Below are positions 34,664 to 43,343 of a stretch of 64,000 nucleotides of DNA, in pieces. The stretch covers positions 89,123 to 153,122 of the forward strand of contig JANQRZ010000013.1 of assembly GCA_028284265.1 (NCBI GenBank), in the 5' to 3' direction. The DNA is from Rhodothermales bacterium (lineage in GTDB: Bacteria; Bacteroidota; Rhodothermia; Rhodothermales; JANQRZ01). Position 1 is the stretch's first letter. Each line of letters begins with the position of its first letter. Under the pieces are notes generated by a model. It ran no database searches. It saw only the letters and a program-made list of their open reading frames with translations, and had not been told where the DNA came from. The translations under genes were made by a program, and so were the position numbers.

Positions 34664-35593
34664 TCAGGATTCTGACATCGAAGTGGACTTATTGCCGCCG
34701 TCGCCTTCGTAGAAGCGTTTGGGCAGAATCTCGTCGAGCCGCTCGCCGCCGACGACGCCGAAATCGAGCGTGCGGATCGGGAAGGGGATCGTGAGGCCGT
34801 TGTCGTCGAGGGCTTTCTTGAGCGCGATGATGCCTTCGCTCTGGGCATGGAGAAAGTCGGCGTGCTGGTCGGAGTCGATCCAGTAGGCGAGGACGAAGTT
34901 GATCGAACTGTCGCCGAACTCGGTAAAGAAGAAGCCCACGCCTTTGTCCTTGTTTACAAAGTCGAGGCCCTTGATCGCGTCGAGGGATACCGAGCGGGCT
35001 TTTTCCAAGTCATCGCCGTAGGCTACGCCGCAGGAGAGGTCGATGCGTCGGTGCCCGGTGTTGTAGTTCGTGAGCGGGCTTTGGAAGACCTGCGCGTTCG
35101 GGATGATAGCGAGTTGCCCTTGGAAGGTGCGGAGGTGCGTCGAGCGGAGGTTGATCTCGTCCACGATGCCCGTGAAGTCATTCGTCTGGATCATGTCGCC
35201 TTCGAGGAAGGGGCGGCGGATCGAGAGCAGGATGCCCGCGATGAAGTTGGCTGCGAGGTCCTGAAACGCGAAGCCGAGTGCGAGGCCGAGAATACCCGCC
35301 CCCGCGAGGAGTGAGGTCACCGCCTTGTCCGCGCCCACCACGCCGAGTGCGATGAATGTCCCAATGGACAGCGCGACTACGTAGGCAATGGTCGCGAGGA
35401 GGTGGTTCACCTGCTCGTAGGATGACGTCCGGCTGAGTACGCCTCTCACGCCCCGCCGAATCAGCCGCGCGATGACCACGCTGACGAGAACGATGAGGAT
35501 CGCCGCGACGAGGTTGGGCAGCAGCAGGATGAGGGCGTCGAGCCAACCTTGCAGTTTGGCAATGAGGTTGCTGAGGGTCTCGCTGAGGTTCAT
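34664..35593 (-). CDS. mscS: Small-conductance mechanosensitive channel (MscS family)
   Basis: The 309 residues start from ATG 35593 (MNLSETLSNLI); the longer frame to 35686 is rejected. Three membrane segments lie at about 20-45, 62-85 and 92-115. The pore helix pattern is VTSLLAGAGILGLALGFAFQDLAANF (in outline), followed by the beta domain signatures IRRPFLEGDMI and GIVDEINLRSTHLRTF.GQLAIIPNAQV. The C-terminal alpha/beta domain is present. It releases solutes upon osmotic downshift. Divergent from the protease-TPR gene. Confidence 0.93.
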   Translation of the reverse strand: MNLSETLSNLIAKLQGWLDALILLLPNLVAAILIVLVSVVIARLIRRGVRGVLSRTSSYEQVNHLLATIAYVVALSIGTFIALGVVGADKAVTSLLAGAGILGLALGFAFQDLAANFIAGILLSIRRPFLEGDMIQTNDFTGIVDEINLRSTHLRTFQGQLAIIPNAQVFQSPLTNYNTGHRRIDLSCGVAYGDDLEKARSVSLDAIKGLDFVNKDKGVGFFFTEFGDSSINFVLAYWIDSDQHADFLHAQSEGIIALKKALDDNGLTIPFPIRTLDFGVVGGERLDEILPKRFYEGDGGNKSTSMSES

Positions 35594-35786
35594 GGAAGCA
35601 GGGTGGGGTGTAGAGGAGGGTTGGCAGCAAGGTACAGACGGACGATAACCCTGAGACATGGGGCAAATGCAGCTACCCTCCGGCAAATCGTGAAGGCCAA
35701 GTGAAACGGAGGGCTTAGGATTTCGATATATTCGGTCGATCCTGACATTACCAAATTGTTAACAAGTGAACAGCAGGAGGGCAATC

Positions 35787-37442
35787 ATGCGCATACGAGC
35801 ACTCATCGGGACGCTTCTTCTGCTCCTCGTGCCGCTTGCTGAGGCCGCCGACGCGCCGCGCGTCCAAGTCTTCTCTTCGGTCAGTCGGGATGTCGTCGCG
35901 GTCGGCGAGACGTTTATCCTCGAAGCCGAAGCCATCGTCACCCGCGCCGATGAATGCGAGGGCGTCTCGATGGAGGTCGAAGTCGAGGGCACCGGGTTCG
36001 AGATCGTGCGCGTCGAGGCTATCCAGGCCGAGCGGGGTACGGTGGCGGATGTGGAGATGGCAGTACTGACGCGCCGGTTCACGCTACGCCCTCTGCAAGA
36101 GGGAACGCTGGAGGTGCCCACGGTGGCGGTGCGCGCTGGACCTGTCGAGACCACCACCGAGCCGCGCACGCTTCACGTCTATGCTGGAGCCGAGCGGTTT
36201 TATGAGTCGGCTCGCTCAGTGCTGCCGGTCGTGGCTGAAGGCGATGACTTTACGCGCATCGGCTCGTCGTTCCTCATCGCCGAAGACGCTCTCGTGACGG
36301 CGTACCACGTTGTCGTCGGCACCGACCGGGTTCGGATTCAGCTTCCCAACGGCAAGCGTCTAACGACGGCGAAGGTCTGGGCCATCGACCCGGTGCGGGA
36401 CATCGCGGTGCTTCACGTTGATCCTGCCGCTATGCGGCGTGCCGACGTGACGCCACTCACGCTGGCTCCCACCCACGAGCGCGGTGCGTTGGGTGATCCT
36501 GCTTTCACGGCGGGCTGGCCGGACGGTGTCCAGCAACCCGGCGTTGGTCTCCGCTACAACGATCTGCATCCCGTCGAGAACGAGACGATCTGGGTGTCCT
36601 CGAACCGTGTGCGTCCCGGCGATAGTGGCGGTGCGCTGCTCGACAAGCAAGGCCGCGTGCTCGGTGTCGTCACCTCGGGCCGCACGGCTGAGGGCCTCGA
36701 CGTGTTTGCCGAAAACGTATGCCTCGCCACAGACCCCCGCCGTGCGCTCGCACTTCGTCTTCAGCGTGCCCAGCCGTATGGCTTGCGTCAGGCGCTGGAG
36801 GTCCACGCTCGGGCCGGGGCGCGCTCCCACGCCCGCGTGCTCGAACTCGCCACCACGCTGACGCAGTCGATGGGGTGGCGGCCCGGCGAGCGCATCCAGC
36901 AGGAGGAGGCCCTCCGGCTTGTCGCCGATGAGGCCCCGAACGACCCAGCACTCCAGTTTCTTCTCGGCACCACGCTCGACCAGATCGGCGAGCGGCACCG
37001 CGCCGCCGAAGCGTACCGTGCAGCCCTCGACGGCGATGCAGCGTATTTCCCGGCAGCCTACGCACTCGGGTATCACTACCTCCGCACGGGCGAGTTCGAC
37101 GCCGCGCACGTTCTCTTCGAGCAGATGCAGCAGGGCACTCCGTATGCAGCCCTCGCCGCGCTGGGTCTAGCGCGCATCTACGCCACCCAGCTTCGCTACG
37201 TTGAGGCCGAGCGGGCGATTCGTGAAGTGCTCCGGCGCGACCACCACTTCGCTCCGGCGTTGTACCTACTGGGCTACTGCCTGCTCGCGCAGGGGCGTGT
37301 GGCTGAAGCTGGTGGCCTCACCGTCCAGCTTGAGCGGCTGGACCGCCACTGGGCCGAGCGGCTCCGGCTCCATGTTGAGCAGCCGATTCTGCAGCCCGCC
37401 GTGCTCGCATCGGTGCCGCCGGTGATGCCGAAGCAGCCATAG
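35787..37442 (+). CDS. BatD-like / trypsin-like protease / TPR fusion protein
   Basis: The 551 residues start at ATG 35787, which gives a signal peptide (IGTLLLLLVPLAEA). The domains in order are: a BatD-like N-terminal beta domain (about 20-130: VFSSVSRDVVAVGETFILEAE, FTLRPLQEGTLEVPTVAVRAG); a trypsin-like S1C domain (about 150-330) with His in TAYHVV, Asp in DPVRDIAVL and Ser in RPGDSGGALLD; and TPR helices from about 355 to 535. All three triad residues are visible, so it should be an active periplasmic protease. The combination of a BatD module, protease and TPR is unusual. Confidence 0.8.
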   Translation: MRIRALIGTLLLLLVPLAEAADAPRVQVFSSVSRDVVAVGETFILEAEAIVTRADECEGVSMEVEVEGTGFEIVRVEAIQAERGTVADVEMAVLTRRFTLRPLQEGTLEVPTVAVRAGPVETTTEPRTLHVYAGAERFYESARSVLPVVAEGDDFTRIGSSFLIAEDALVTAYHVVVGTDRVRIQLPNGKRLTTAKVWAIDPVRDIAVLHVDPAAMRRADVTPLTLAPTHERGALGDPAFTAGWPDGVQQPGVGLRYNDLHPVENETIWVSSNRVRPGDSGGALLDKQGRVLGVVTSGRTAEGLDVFAENVCLATDPRRALALRLQRAQPYGLRQALEVHARAGARSHARVLELATTLTQSMGWRPGERIQQEEALRLVADEAPNDPALQFLLGTTLDQIGERHRAAEAYRAALDGDAAYFPAAYALGYHYLRTGEFDAAHVLFEQMQQGTPYAALAALGLARIYATQLRYVEAERAIREVLRRDHHFAPALYLLGYCLLAQGRVAEAGGLTVQLERLDRHWAERLRLHVEQPILQPAVLASVPPVMPKQP

Positions 37443-37579
37443 AGCAGAGGACGAGCACTGCACTCAATCTCTGCTAATTCGGTCCGCGTTTGTTTTTGTG
37501 GGGCGGGATACGCATATTCCCCGCGCGCAGGGTGCCAACCCTGCTGCCTTCCCGTCACTCCGAGCGAATCAGCGGACCT

Positions 37580-37909
37580 ATGGACCAGGACTCCCACGGC
37601 AACGGGCGCGACAGCCGCGACGAAATCTACTCCAAGCGCGTGCCAGCCGGGCGCCGGACCTACTTCTTCGACGTGAAGACGACCCGCTCCGGTGAGGACT
37701 TCTTCATTACCATCACCGAAAGCAAGAAAGTCGACGAGGGGCGCTGGGAGAAGCACAAGGTGTTTCTCTACAAGGAGGACTTCGGCAAGTTTGCCGCTGC
37801 GCTCCACGAGTCCATCGACTACATCCGCGAGAACCACCTCCCGGACTATGACTTCCGAGACCTCCCCGAGGTGGACCTGACCTACGACGAGGAGGACGTG
37901 CGGGACTGA
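37580..37909 (+). CDS. DUF3276 (PUR-alpha-like nucleic-acid-binding) protein
   Basis: The 109 residues start from ATG 37580. The pattern DEIYSKRVPAGRRTYFFDVK, then FFITITESKK, and WEKHKVFLYKEDF is characteristic of the Bacteroidota DUF3276 family, which has the PUR-alpha single-stranded nucleic-acid-binding fold. The acidic tail (DEEDVRD) is typical. It is followed by a strong terminator and is probably a single-gene unit. Confidence 0.9.
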   Translation: MDQDSHGNGRDSRDEIYSKRVPAGRRTYFFDVKTTRSGEDFFITITESKKVDEGRWEKHKVFLYKEDFGKFAAALHESIDYIRENHLPDYDFRDLPEVDLTYDEEDVRD

Positions 37910-37931
37910 GAGGCACTGGCATTCGTCTTAC

Positions 37932-37961
37932 GCCCGCCGCGTATACAGTGGCGGGCTTTTT
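37932..37961 (+). terminator. Rho-independent terminator after DUF3276
   Basis: The 7-bp stem GCCCGCC / GGCGGGC with an 11-base loop is followed directly by TTTTT. It is 23 bp after the stop codon. Confidence 0.8.
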
Positions 37962-38031
37962 CATGGTTCGGATTGGGGCAGGAACGGAACTGTCGCTGCC
38001 GCGTGATTTTCTTCTTCGTTTGAGCTTGCCT

Positions 38032-39138
38032 ATGCCGTCGCCTGCCACGCCTACCGCTGATCGCATCTCTGACCTGATCGAACTCATCCGCCCCGAGGTC
38101 CGCGAGGAAAAGGCGTACCGCGTCGATACGGCTGTAGATCGGGCGGCCAAGCTCGACCAGAACGAAAGCCCCTACGGCCTGCCACCCGAGATCGAGCAAG
38201 CAGCCCAAGAGGCGCTGCGGATGACGGACTGGAATCGCTACCCGTCGGATCGACCCCACCGGCTCGTCACGGCGCTCGCCGAGAAGCTGGACTGGCCGGA
38301 AGAAGGCATCATCGTCGGGCGTGGCTCGAACGAATTGACGCCGACGGTTGGGTTGGCCTTCGTGCAGCCGGGTACGCCAGTCGTGCTGCCGAGTCCGATG
38401 TTTGCGCTTTACGGGAGCATCGTCCGTGTCTTCGGAGGCCGCGAGGTGAAGGTCGCGCCCGAGGCCGACTTCTCGCACAGCGCCGACGCGGTCATCGCCG
38501 CAATGCACGAATCGAAAGCTCCGCTCGCGGTCGTCTGCTCGCCCAACAACCCGACCGGGGCCAATTTCTCGCATGAGGACCTGACCCGGATGGCCGCCGC
38601 TGCGCCCGGCTTTCTCCTGATCGACGAAGCCTACTTCGAGTTCATCGAAGGGCCGACGGCGGTAGACCTGATGCGGACCACCCCGAACGTCCTCGTGATG
38701 CGGACGTTCTCGAAGGCGATGGGCCTCGCCGGGGTGCGGCTCGGCTACCTGATGGGGCACCCGACCATCATCGAAGAACTGCAGAAACCGCGCCTGCCGT
38801 TTCTCATCGACCGGGTCAGCGAGAGCATCGGCCTCGCCATGCTGGAGCGCGACGACTTGATCCGCGAGCGCGTCGCCGTGCTGAACGGCGAGCGGGTAAA
38901 GCTGCGCGCGGCGCTAGCCGAAATGGAAGGGGTCGAGACGATGGACTCATCGGCCAATTTCTTTATCATGCGTACCCCACTGCCTCCTGCCAAACTGCTC
39001 TCTTCGCTCCTCGACGAAGGCGTCCGCATTCGCAACGTGAGTGGGTACCCCGAACTCGCTGGGTGGGTGCGTGCCTCAGTCGGGTTGCCGGCGGAGAACA
39101 GGGTATTCCTCGACGCGTTGAAGCGCGTGCTTTCCTGA
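38032..39138 (+). CDS. hisC: Histidinol-phosphate aminotransferase-like protein (HisC family)
   Basis: The 368 residues start from ATG 38032. It is a PLP-dependent class I/II aminotransferase: KLDQNESPYGLP start, CSPNNPTGANFS, LLIDEAYFEFI (PLP-contact Asp/Tyr), the PLP lysine in MRTFSKAMGLAGVRLGYL, and the late Arg in RNVSGYPELAGWVRASVG. It makes histidinol phosphate, or other aromatic amino acids, from the keto forms. No other his gene lies nearby, so the substrate is not fixed by context. Confidence 0.88.
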   Translation: MPSPATPTADRISDLIELIRPEVREEKAYRVDTAVDRAAKLDQNESPYGLPPEIEQAAQEALRMTDWNRYPSDRPHRLVTALAEKLDWPEEGIIVGRGSNELTPTVGLAFVQPGTPVVLPSPMFALYGSIVRVFGGREVKVAPEADFSHSADAVIAAMHESKAPLAVVCSPNNPTGANFSHEDLTRMAAAAPGFLLIDEAYFEFIEGPTAVDLMRTTPNVLVMRTFSKAMGLAGVRLGYLMGHPTIIEELQKPRLPFLIDRVSESIGLAMLERDDLIRERVAVLNGERVKLRAALAEMEGVETMDSSANFFIMRTPLPPAKLLSSLLDEGVRIRNVSGYPELAGWVRASVGLPAENRVFLDALKRVLS

Positions 39139-39187
39139 ATCCACACCCAAGCTGTCTGTCATTATCTTCTGAGCCAACGCTGGGCTT

Positions 39188-39772
39188 ATGGACTACATCC
39201 AAGTAGACATCATCGGACTTTCCACCAGCCCCTCCAGCGGTGGGGCCTACGCCTTGGTGCTCGGCGAACTCGACGGCAACCGCCGCCTGCCAATCATCAT
39301 CGGGGCCTTCGAGGCGCAGGCCATCGCGCTCGAACTGGAGAAGATTCAGCCTCCGCGCCCGCTCACGCACGACCTCCTGCGCGACCTCTTCGAGGCCATC
39401 GACGCCGACATCACGGACATCGTGATCGACGACCTGCGCGAGGGCACCTTCTTCGCCAAGATTCGCTACGTCTATTCCGGCAAAGAGCACCAACTCGACG
39501 CCCGCCCGTCAGACGCCGTCGCCCTTGCCGTCCGCACGGAAGCACCGATCTACGTGGCTCCCGACGTGCTCGACGAAGCCGGGATTCCGTCTGACGATGA
39601 AGAGGGCGCGCCGATGGAACACGCCGAGGATGCGGAGGTCGAGGAGGCCATCACGGCCCGCTCGCCGCTGGACCGGATGGAAGCGCAACTCAGCAAGGCC
39701 ATCGAGACCGAGGACTACGAGCGCGCCGCCCAACTCCGCGACGAGATCGAGCAGATGAAGAAGGAGAACTAA
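39188..39772 (+). CDS. Bifunctional nuclease family protein (DUF151) with UVR motif
   Basis: The 194 residues contain a DUF151/BFN domain (about 1-130: LPIIIGAFEAQAIALELE, RPLTHDLLRDLFEAID, ARPSDAVALAVRTEAPIYV) and an acidic linker. A C-terminal UVR-like helix pair (about 160-190: AIETEDYERAAQLRDEIEQMK) is of the kind that lets UvrB meet UvrC. Some DUF151 proteins have DNase/RNase activity. The UVR tail suggests a link to DNA damage or to Clp-type partners. Confidence 0.88.
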   Translation: MDYIQVDIIGLSTSPSSGGAYALVLGELDGNRRLPIIIGAFEAQAIALELEKIQPPRPLTHDLLRDLFEAIDADITDIVIDDLREGTFFAKIRYVYSGKEHQLDARPSDAVALAVRTEAPIYVAPDVLDEAGIPSDDEEGAPMEHAEDAEVEEAITARSPLDRMEAQLSKAIETEDYERAAQLRDEIEQMKKEN

Positions 39773-39779
39773 AGAGTCG

Positions 39780-39880
39780 AGAGAAGAAAAGAGGAGAAGG
39801 AAGAGAAAGAGAAGAGAGTGAGACGCGCCTCGAGGTCCCCTTCTGTCTTTTCTTTTCCTCCCTCCTTTCTATCTCTTCTC
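39780..39880. repeat. Purine run followed by pyrimidine run (potential triplex/hairpin)
   Basis: 39780-39819 is almost only A and G on the plus strand (GAAGA/GAGAA words). After a 14-bp GC-rich spacer, 39834-39880 is almost only C and T. The two halves are imperfectly self-complementary. It fills the whole gap before bshC. Confidence 0.7.
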
Positions 39881-39888
39881 GCTAGTCT

Positions 39889-41532
39889 ATGCCCGTCTCT
39901 GACGCCCCGCCGCTTGCTGCCCGCCGCCTCGCCTTCGACCGACTCGGTGGCTTCCCCGACCTTTTCCGGCACTACACCGAGGGTGACCCGGAGGCCCTCC
40001 GCTTCTTCGCCCACGCCTTCCGCAACGCGGAGGCTCGGGCCGAAGCCGCCAGCAAGGCTGCCGCGCTTGACCGCGACCTCGATACCCTCGCCGAGGTACT
40101 CACCGATCAGAACCAAGCATGGGGTAACCTTGATGAGGCCGTTCGCTCGAACATCGAAGCGCTGCGCGACCCGGCGAGTGCTGCCGTTGTAACTGGGCAG
40201 CAACTCGGCCTTTTCGGCGGGCCGCTCTACACGGTCTATAAGGCGGCGACTGCCGTCCGCCTCGCCCGGCAGATAAGCAAAGAGACCGGGCAGTCGGTCG
40301 TGCCGGTGTTCTGGATGGCGGGAGAGGACCATGACTTCGACGAGGTGCGCTCGACTCTCGTGCTCGACGGCAATAATCCAGTGCGGGTTGCCCTCCCGGC
40401 GAGCGAAGACCGGACGGCGGTCGGTCGCCGCGTCCTCGGCGATGAGATCACGGAGACGGTTGCAGCGCTCGAAGCCGCGCTCCGTCCGACTGAGTTCACG
40501 CCGGGGCTGATGCAGGCCGTGCGCGACGCCTATCGCCCCGGCGCGACGATGCGCGACGCCTTCGCTGAACTCATGCAGTCCCTCTTCGCTGGAAGCGGCC
40601 TCGTCTTCATCTCGCCCGACGATGCTCGGCTGAAGCGACTTGTCGCGACCATCTTCCGGCAGGAGATCGAACACCACGCCGAGACGCTCGACCGGCTCGA
40701 AGCCACGAGTGCCGAGTTGGAGCGAGCCGGGTTCCACCAGCAGGTCACGCCCATGCCGGTCAACCTCTTCCTGATGGAAGACGAGGGCCGCTTCACGCTC
40801 GACCCCGAGGGCGATGGGTTCGCGCTGCGCGGCCTCGATCGGAGCTACTCGAAAGATGAACTGCTCGCGTTGCTCGACGCTGAGCCGGAGCGCTTCAGCC
40901 CAAACGTCGTCCTCCGTCCGATCATCGAAGACCAGCTCTTGCCGACAGCGGCCTACGTCGCCGGGCCGGGCGAGACTTCGTACTACGCCCAACTCAGCGG
41001 CGTCTACGATCTGTTCGGTGTCCCCATGCCGGTCGTCTACCCCCGCGCGAGCGTCACGCTCGTCGAGAGCAAAGTTCAGAAGGTCCTCGAACGCTATGAC
41101 CTCACAGTAGCTGATCTCGGCGAGGACCTCGACGTGCTCCACCGCCGCCTCGTGCTCGACCTTTCGGAGCACGAGGTGGAGGGCGCGTTCGGCGAGGCAG
41201 CGAAGCAGTTGCACGAGGCCATCAACGCGCTCAAGTCTGTTGCTGCCGGGGTCGATCCGACGCTCGGCAAATCGACCGAGGCGACGCGGGCAGCGTTGCA
41301 GAAAGAGTTGGCCGGGTTGAAGGACCGTGTCGTCCGAGCCGAGAAGCGCAACCACGATGTCATGCGTGACCAGCTCGAAAAGGCCATTGCCGGACTCTAC
41401 CCGACCGGTGCGCTGCAAGAGCGCATCCTCTCGCCGCTCTACGTGCTCAACAAATACGGTCCCGACCTGATCGCCCGCTGGATCGAGGGGCTGGACCTCG
41501 ACACGACCGAACACCAAGTCATCGCGTTGTGA
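39889..41532 (+). CDS. bshC: Bacillithiol synthase BshC
   Basis: Adds cysteine to glucosaminyl-malate, the last step in bacillithiol formation. The 547 residues contain the family markers VVTGQQLGLFGGPLYTVYKAATAVRLA (in outline), VFWMAGEDHDFDEV, PTAAYVAGPGETSYYAQL and YPRASVTLVESKVQKVLE, plus the long C-terminal coiled coil. It is a cytoplasmic enzyme and full length. The stop overlaps the start of the following HD gene (GTGA). The deacetylase for the preceding step, bshB1, lies 7 kb downstream. Confidence 0.92.
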   Translation: MPVSDAPPLAARRLAFDRLGGFPDLFRHYTEGDPEALRFFAHAFRNAEARAEAASKAAALDRDLDTLAEVLTDQNQAWGNLDEAVRSNIEALRDPASAAVVTGQQLGLFGGPLYTVYKAATAVRLARQISKETGQSVVPVFWMAGEDHDFDEVRSTLVLDGNNPVRVALPASEDRTAVGRRVLGDEITETVAALEAALRPTEFTPGLMQAVRDAYRPGATMRDAFAELMQSLFAGSGLVFISPDDARLKRLVATIFRQEIEHHAETLDRLEATSAELERAGFHQQVTPMPVNLFLMEDEGRFTLDPEGDGFALRGLDRSYSKDELLALLDAEPERFSPNVVLRPIIEDQLLPTAAYVAGPGETSYYAQLSGVYDLFGVPMPVVYPRASVTLVESKVQKVLERYDLTVADLGEDLDVLHRRLVLDLSEHEVEGAFGEAAKQLHEAINALKSVAAGVDPTLGKSTEATRAALQKELAGLKDRVVRAEKRNHDVMRDQLEKAIAGLYPTGALQERILSPLYVLNKYGPDLIARWIEGLDLDTTEHQVIAL

Positions 41533-42182
41533 TCTTCTCTCCCCTCGTCGAGCAGGCCATCGAGATCGCCGCCGAGTGGCACGACCGGACGTACCGCAAG
41601 AGCCGGTGGCGGCAGCATCCCTACGACCCGCCGCCTGAGGCTGTGATGCGGATTCCTGTGATGGCGCACCTCAGCGCCGTCGCCCTGGTCGTGCAGCGCG
41701 CCGGGTGGGACGACGAGACGGTCGCCGCCGCCTTCCTGCACGATATGCTGGAGGACGGCAACCAGTATCACCACACGATGAGCTATCCGGCGCTCGCCGC
41801 GCTCGTCGGGAGCGAAGTAGCTGACCGAGTGCGCGGCGTCACTGAGCCGAAGCGCGATGACGATGGGCAGTTCCTCCCGTGGCAAACCAGGAAGGAGGCC
41901 TACCTCGACACCCTGCGCGGCGGCACCGCCGAGAGCATGGCTATCTCGCTGGCCGACAAGCTCCACAACGTTTGGACGATGAACCAGGGCATCAAAGCGG
42001 GCCTCGACATCTTCGGCGGCGGACCGGGTAGCCTGTCCGCCGGCCCCGACGAGCAGCAGTGGTACTTCCACTCGGTCCTCGATGTCTCTGCCGCCTTTGA
42101 CGATCCGCGCTTGGAACCGATGCGTGCCCGGCTGCGCGAGGAGGTGAGACGCTTCGAGCGCTTGACGCAGGCGGAGACCTGA
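41529..42182 (+). CDS. HD-domain phosphohydrolase-like protein
   Basis: The 217 residues start at GTG 41529, overlapping the bshC stop. The HD motif is in AAAFLHDMLEDG (about 71-82), preceded by a conserved HLSAVAL helix and followed by LADKLHNVWTMN, as in RelA/SpoT-type hydrolase folds. No synthetase domain is present. It might hydrolyse a small nucleotide. Coupling to bshC suggests shared expression but not necessarily a shared pathway. Confidence 0.85.
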   Translation: MIFSPLVEQAIEIAAEWHDRTYRKSRWRQHPYDPPPEAVMRIPVMAHLSAVALVVQRAGWDDETVAAAFLHDMLEDGNQYHHTMSYPALAALVGSEVADRVRGVTEPKRDDDGQFLPWQTRKEAYLDTLRGGTAESMAISLADKLHNVWTMNQGIKAGLDIFGGGPGSLSAGPDEQQWYFHSVLDVSAAFDDPRLEPMRARLREEVRRFERLTQAET

Positions 42183-42192
42183 AAGGTGCCGA

Positions 42193-42606
42193 CTAGCCGA
42201 GGAGTCGGGCGTGCTCGATCATGCTGCAACGGTTTCGGACGTAGGCGAGGCCGTGCTCGGCGGCCAGCCGCTCGGCCTCGCGGGAGGACACGCCGAGCTG
42301 GGTCCAGACGAGCGGCTTGTGCCCCGTTCGCTCGCTTCGGTCGATGGTTTCTTGCACGACGCCCTCGGTGAAGCGCGGCTGCCGGAACACGTTCACGATG
42401 TCGATTTCCACATCCTCAGGAATGTGGAGCAGGTCCGGGTAGCATGGCACGCCGAGGAGTTCGTCGTGGTGCGGGTTGATCGGGACGACGGTGTAGCCTG
42501 CGTTCTGGAGATAGCGGGCGATGCGGTGGCTCGTTCGTGTCTCTCGTGGTGAGCAGCCGACGACAGCGATAGTGCGGGCGTCTTCGAGAGCAGCTTTGAG
42601 GTCCAT
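42193..42606 (-). CDS. CoA-binding-domain protein (YccU-like)
   Basis: The 137 residues form a Rossmann-like CoA-binding fold: TIAVVGCSPRETRTSHRIARYL, VVPINPHHDELLG, DIVNVFRQPRF and WTQLGVSSREAERLAAEHGL. YccU-type proteins are predicted to bind coenzyme A; the cellular role is unclear. It is convergent with the HD gene, 10 bp apart. Confidence 0.88.
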   Translation of the reverse strand: MDLKAALEDARTIAVVGCSPRETRTSHRIARYLQNAGYTVVPINPHHDELLGVPCYPDLLHIPEDVEIDIVNVFRQPRFTEGVVQETIDRSERTGHKPLVWTQLGVSSREAERLAAEHGLAYVRNRCSMIEHARLLG

Positions 42607-42685
42607 GTCAGGCAGGGGCGAGAAGAAAGAGGCGGTTGTACGACACGCCAGCGATTAGATTCCCGAACCATCCGCTTCCGCTCCG

Positions 42686-43282
42686 ATGGACCAAGTCACC
42701 ACGCCTACGGCTCCCCAACCCAGTTCAACGCTACCCGACCGGCTGCGTGGATTGCTGCCCCTCGTGCAGCGGCTTGTCGGGAAGGTGCGTGCAGTCGGAA
42801 TCGTCTCGGCGGTCGCGGCGGTGGTGCTGTGGGTGGTCCTCTTCGGTGCCGTCGTGTGGCCGCTCTCGCTGAAGACGGCAGGGGCAGTCGTCGTGCTGCT
42901 CGTCCTGTGGCTCCCGGCAGCGGGGACGTGGCTCGCCGTACTCACGATGCGAGAGGTGCTGGCGCTCCCCGACCGGCTCCGAGCGCTTCCCGGTCGCGTC
43001 TTCGACTCGGCAGGGGAGACGGTGGCCCACGCTGCGGACGTGGCGCGGCCCTCAGACGGCACCCCGCGCAGTGGTCGATTGCTCGGTTTCTTCGGCGTGC
43101 TGTGGCGATTGCGCGAGGTGGTCGGCGACACACGGGGGACGCTCATGCGGACGGTCGCGCTGGCACGAGCGGCGCGGCTGGCGAGCCTGCCGTTCGTGCT
43201 GCTTCTGCTCGGGGCGTTTGCGCTCAACTTCATCATCATCGCCGCAGCGAGTCTCGCTGTGCTCGCTCTCGTACTTTTCTGA
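42686..43282 (+). CDS. Membrane protein of unknown function
   Basis: The 198 residues contain two closely spaced membrane segments (about 37-57 and 62-82), a charged loop (MREVLALPDRLRALPGRVFD) and a C-terminal hydrophobic stretch (about 170-198, ASLPFVLLLLGAFALN onward) that runs to the last residue. No family is recognised. It is 61 bp before the DUF2059-like pair and could be co-transcribed. Confidence 0.65.
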   Translation: MDQVTTPTAPQPSSTLPDRLRGLLPLVQRLVGKVRAVGIVSAVAAVVLWVVLFGAVVWPLSLKTAGAVVVLLVLWLPAAGTWLAVLTMREVLALPDRLRALPGRVFDSAGETVAHAADVARPSDGTPRSGRLLGFFGVLWRLREVVGDTRGTLMRTVALARAARLASLPFVLLLLGAFALNFIIIAAASLAVLALVLF

Positions 43283-43343
43283 GGCAACTGTCGGGCGCGT
43301 GGTGCGTACCCGCAGCCTCTTCTCTTACCAACCCACCCCCGCC

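Noticed and set aside
39769..41517. 582-codon open frame antisense to bshC
   Set aside because: bshC on the plus strand has clear family motifs. The antisense frame is a codon-bias shadow.
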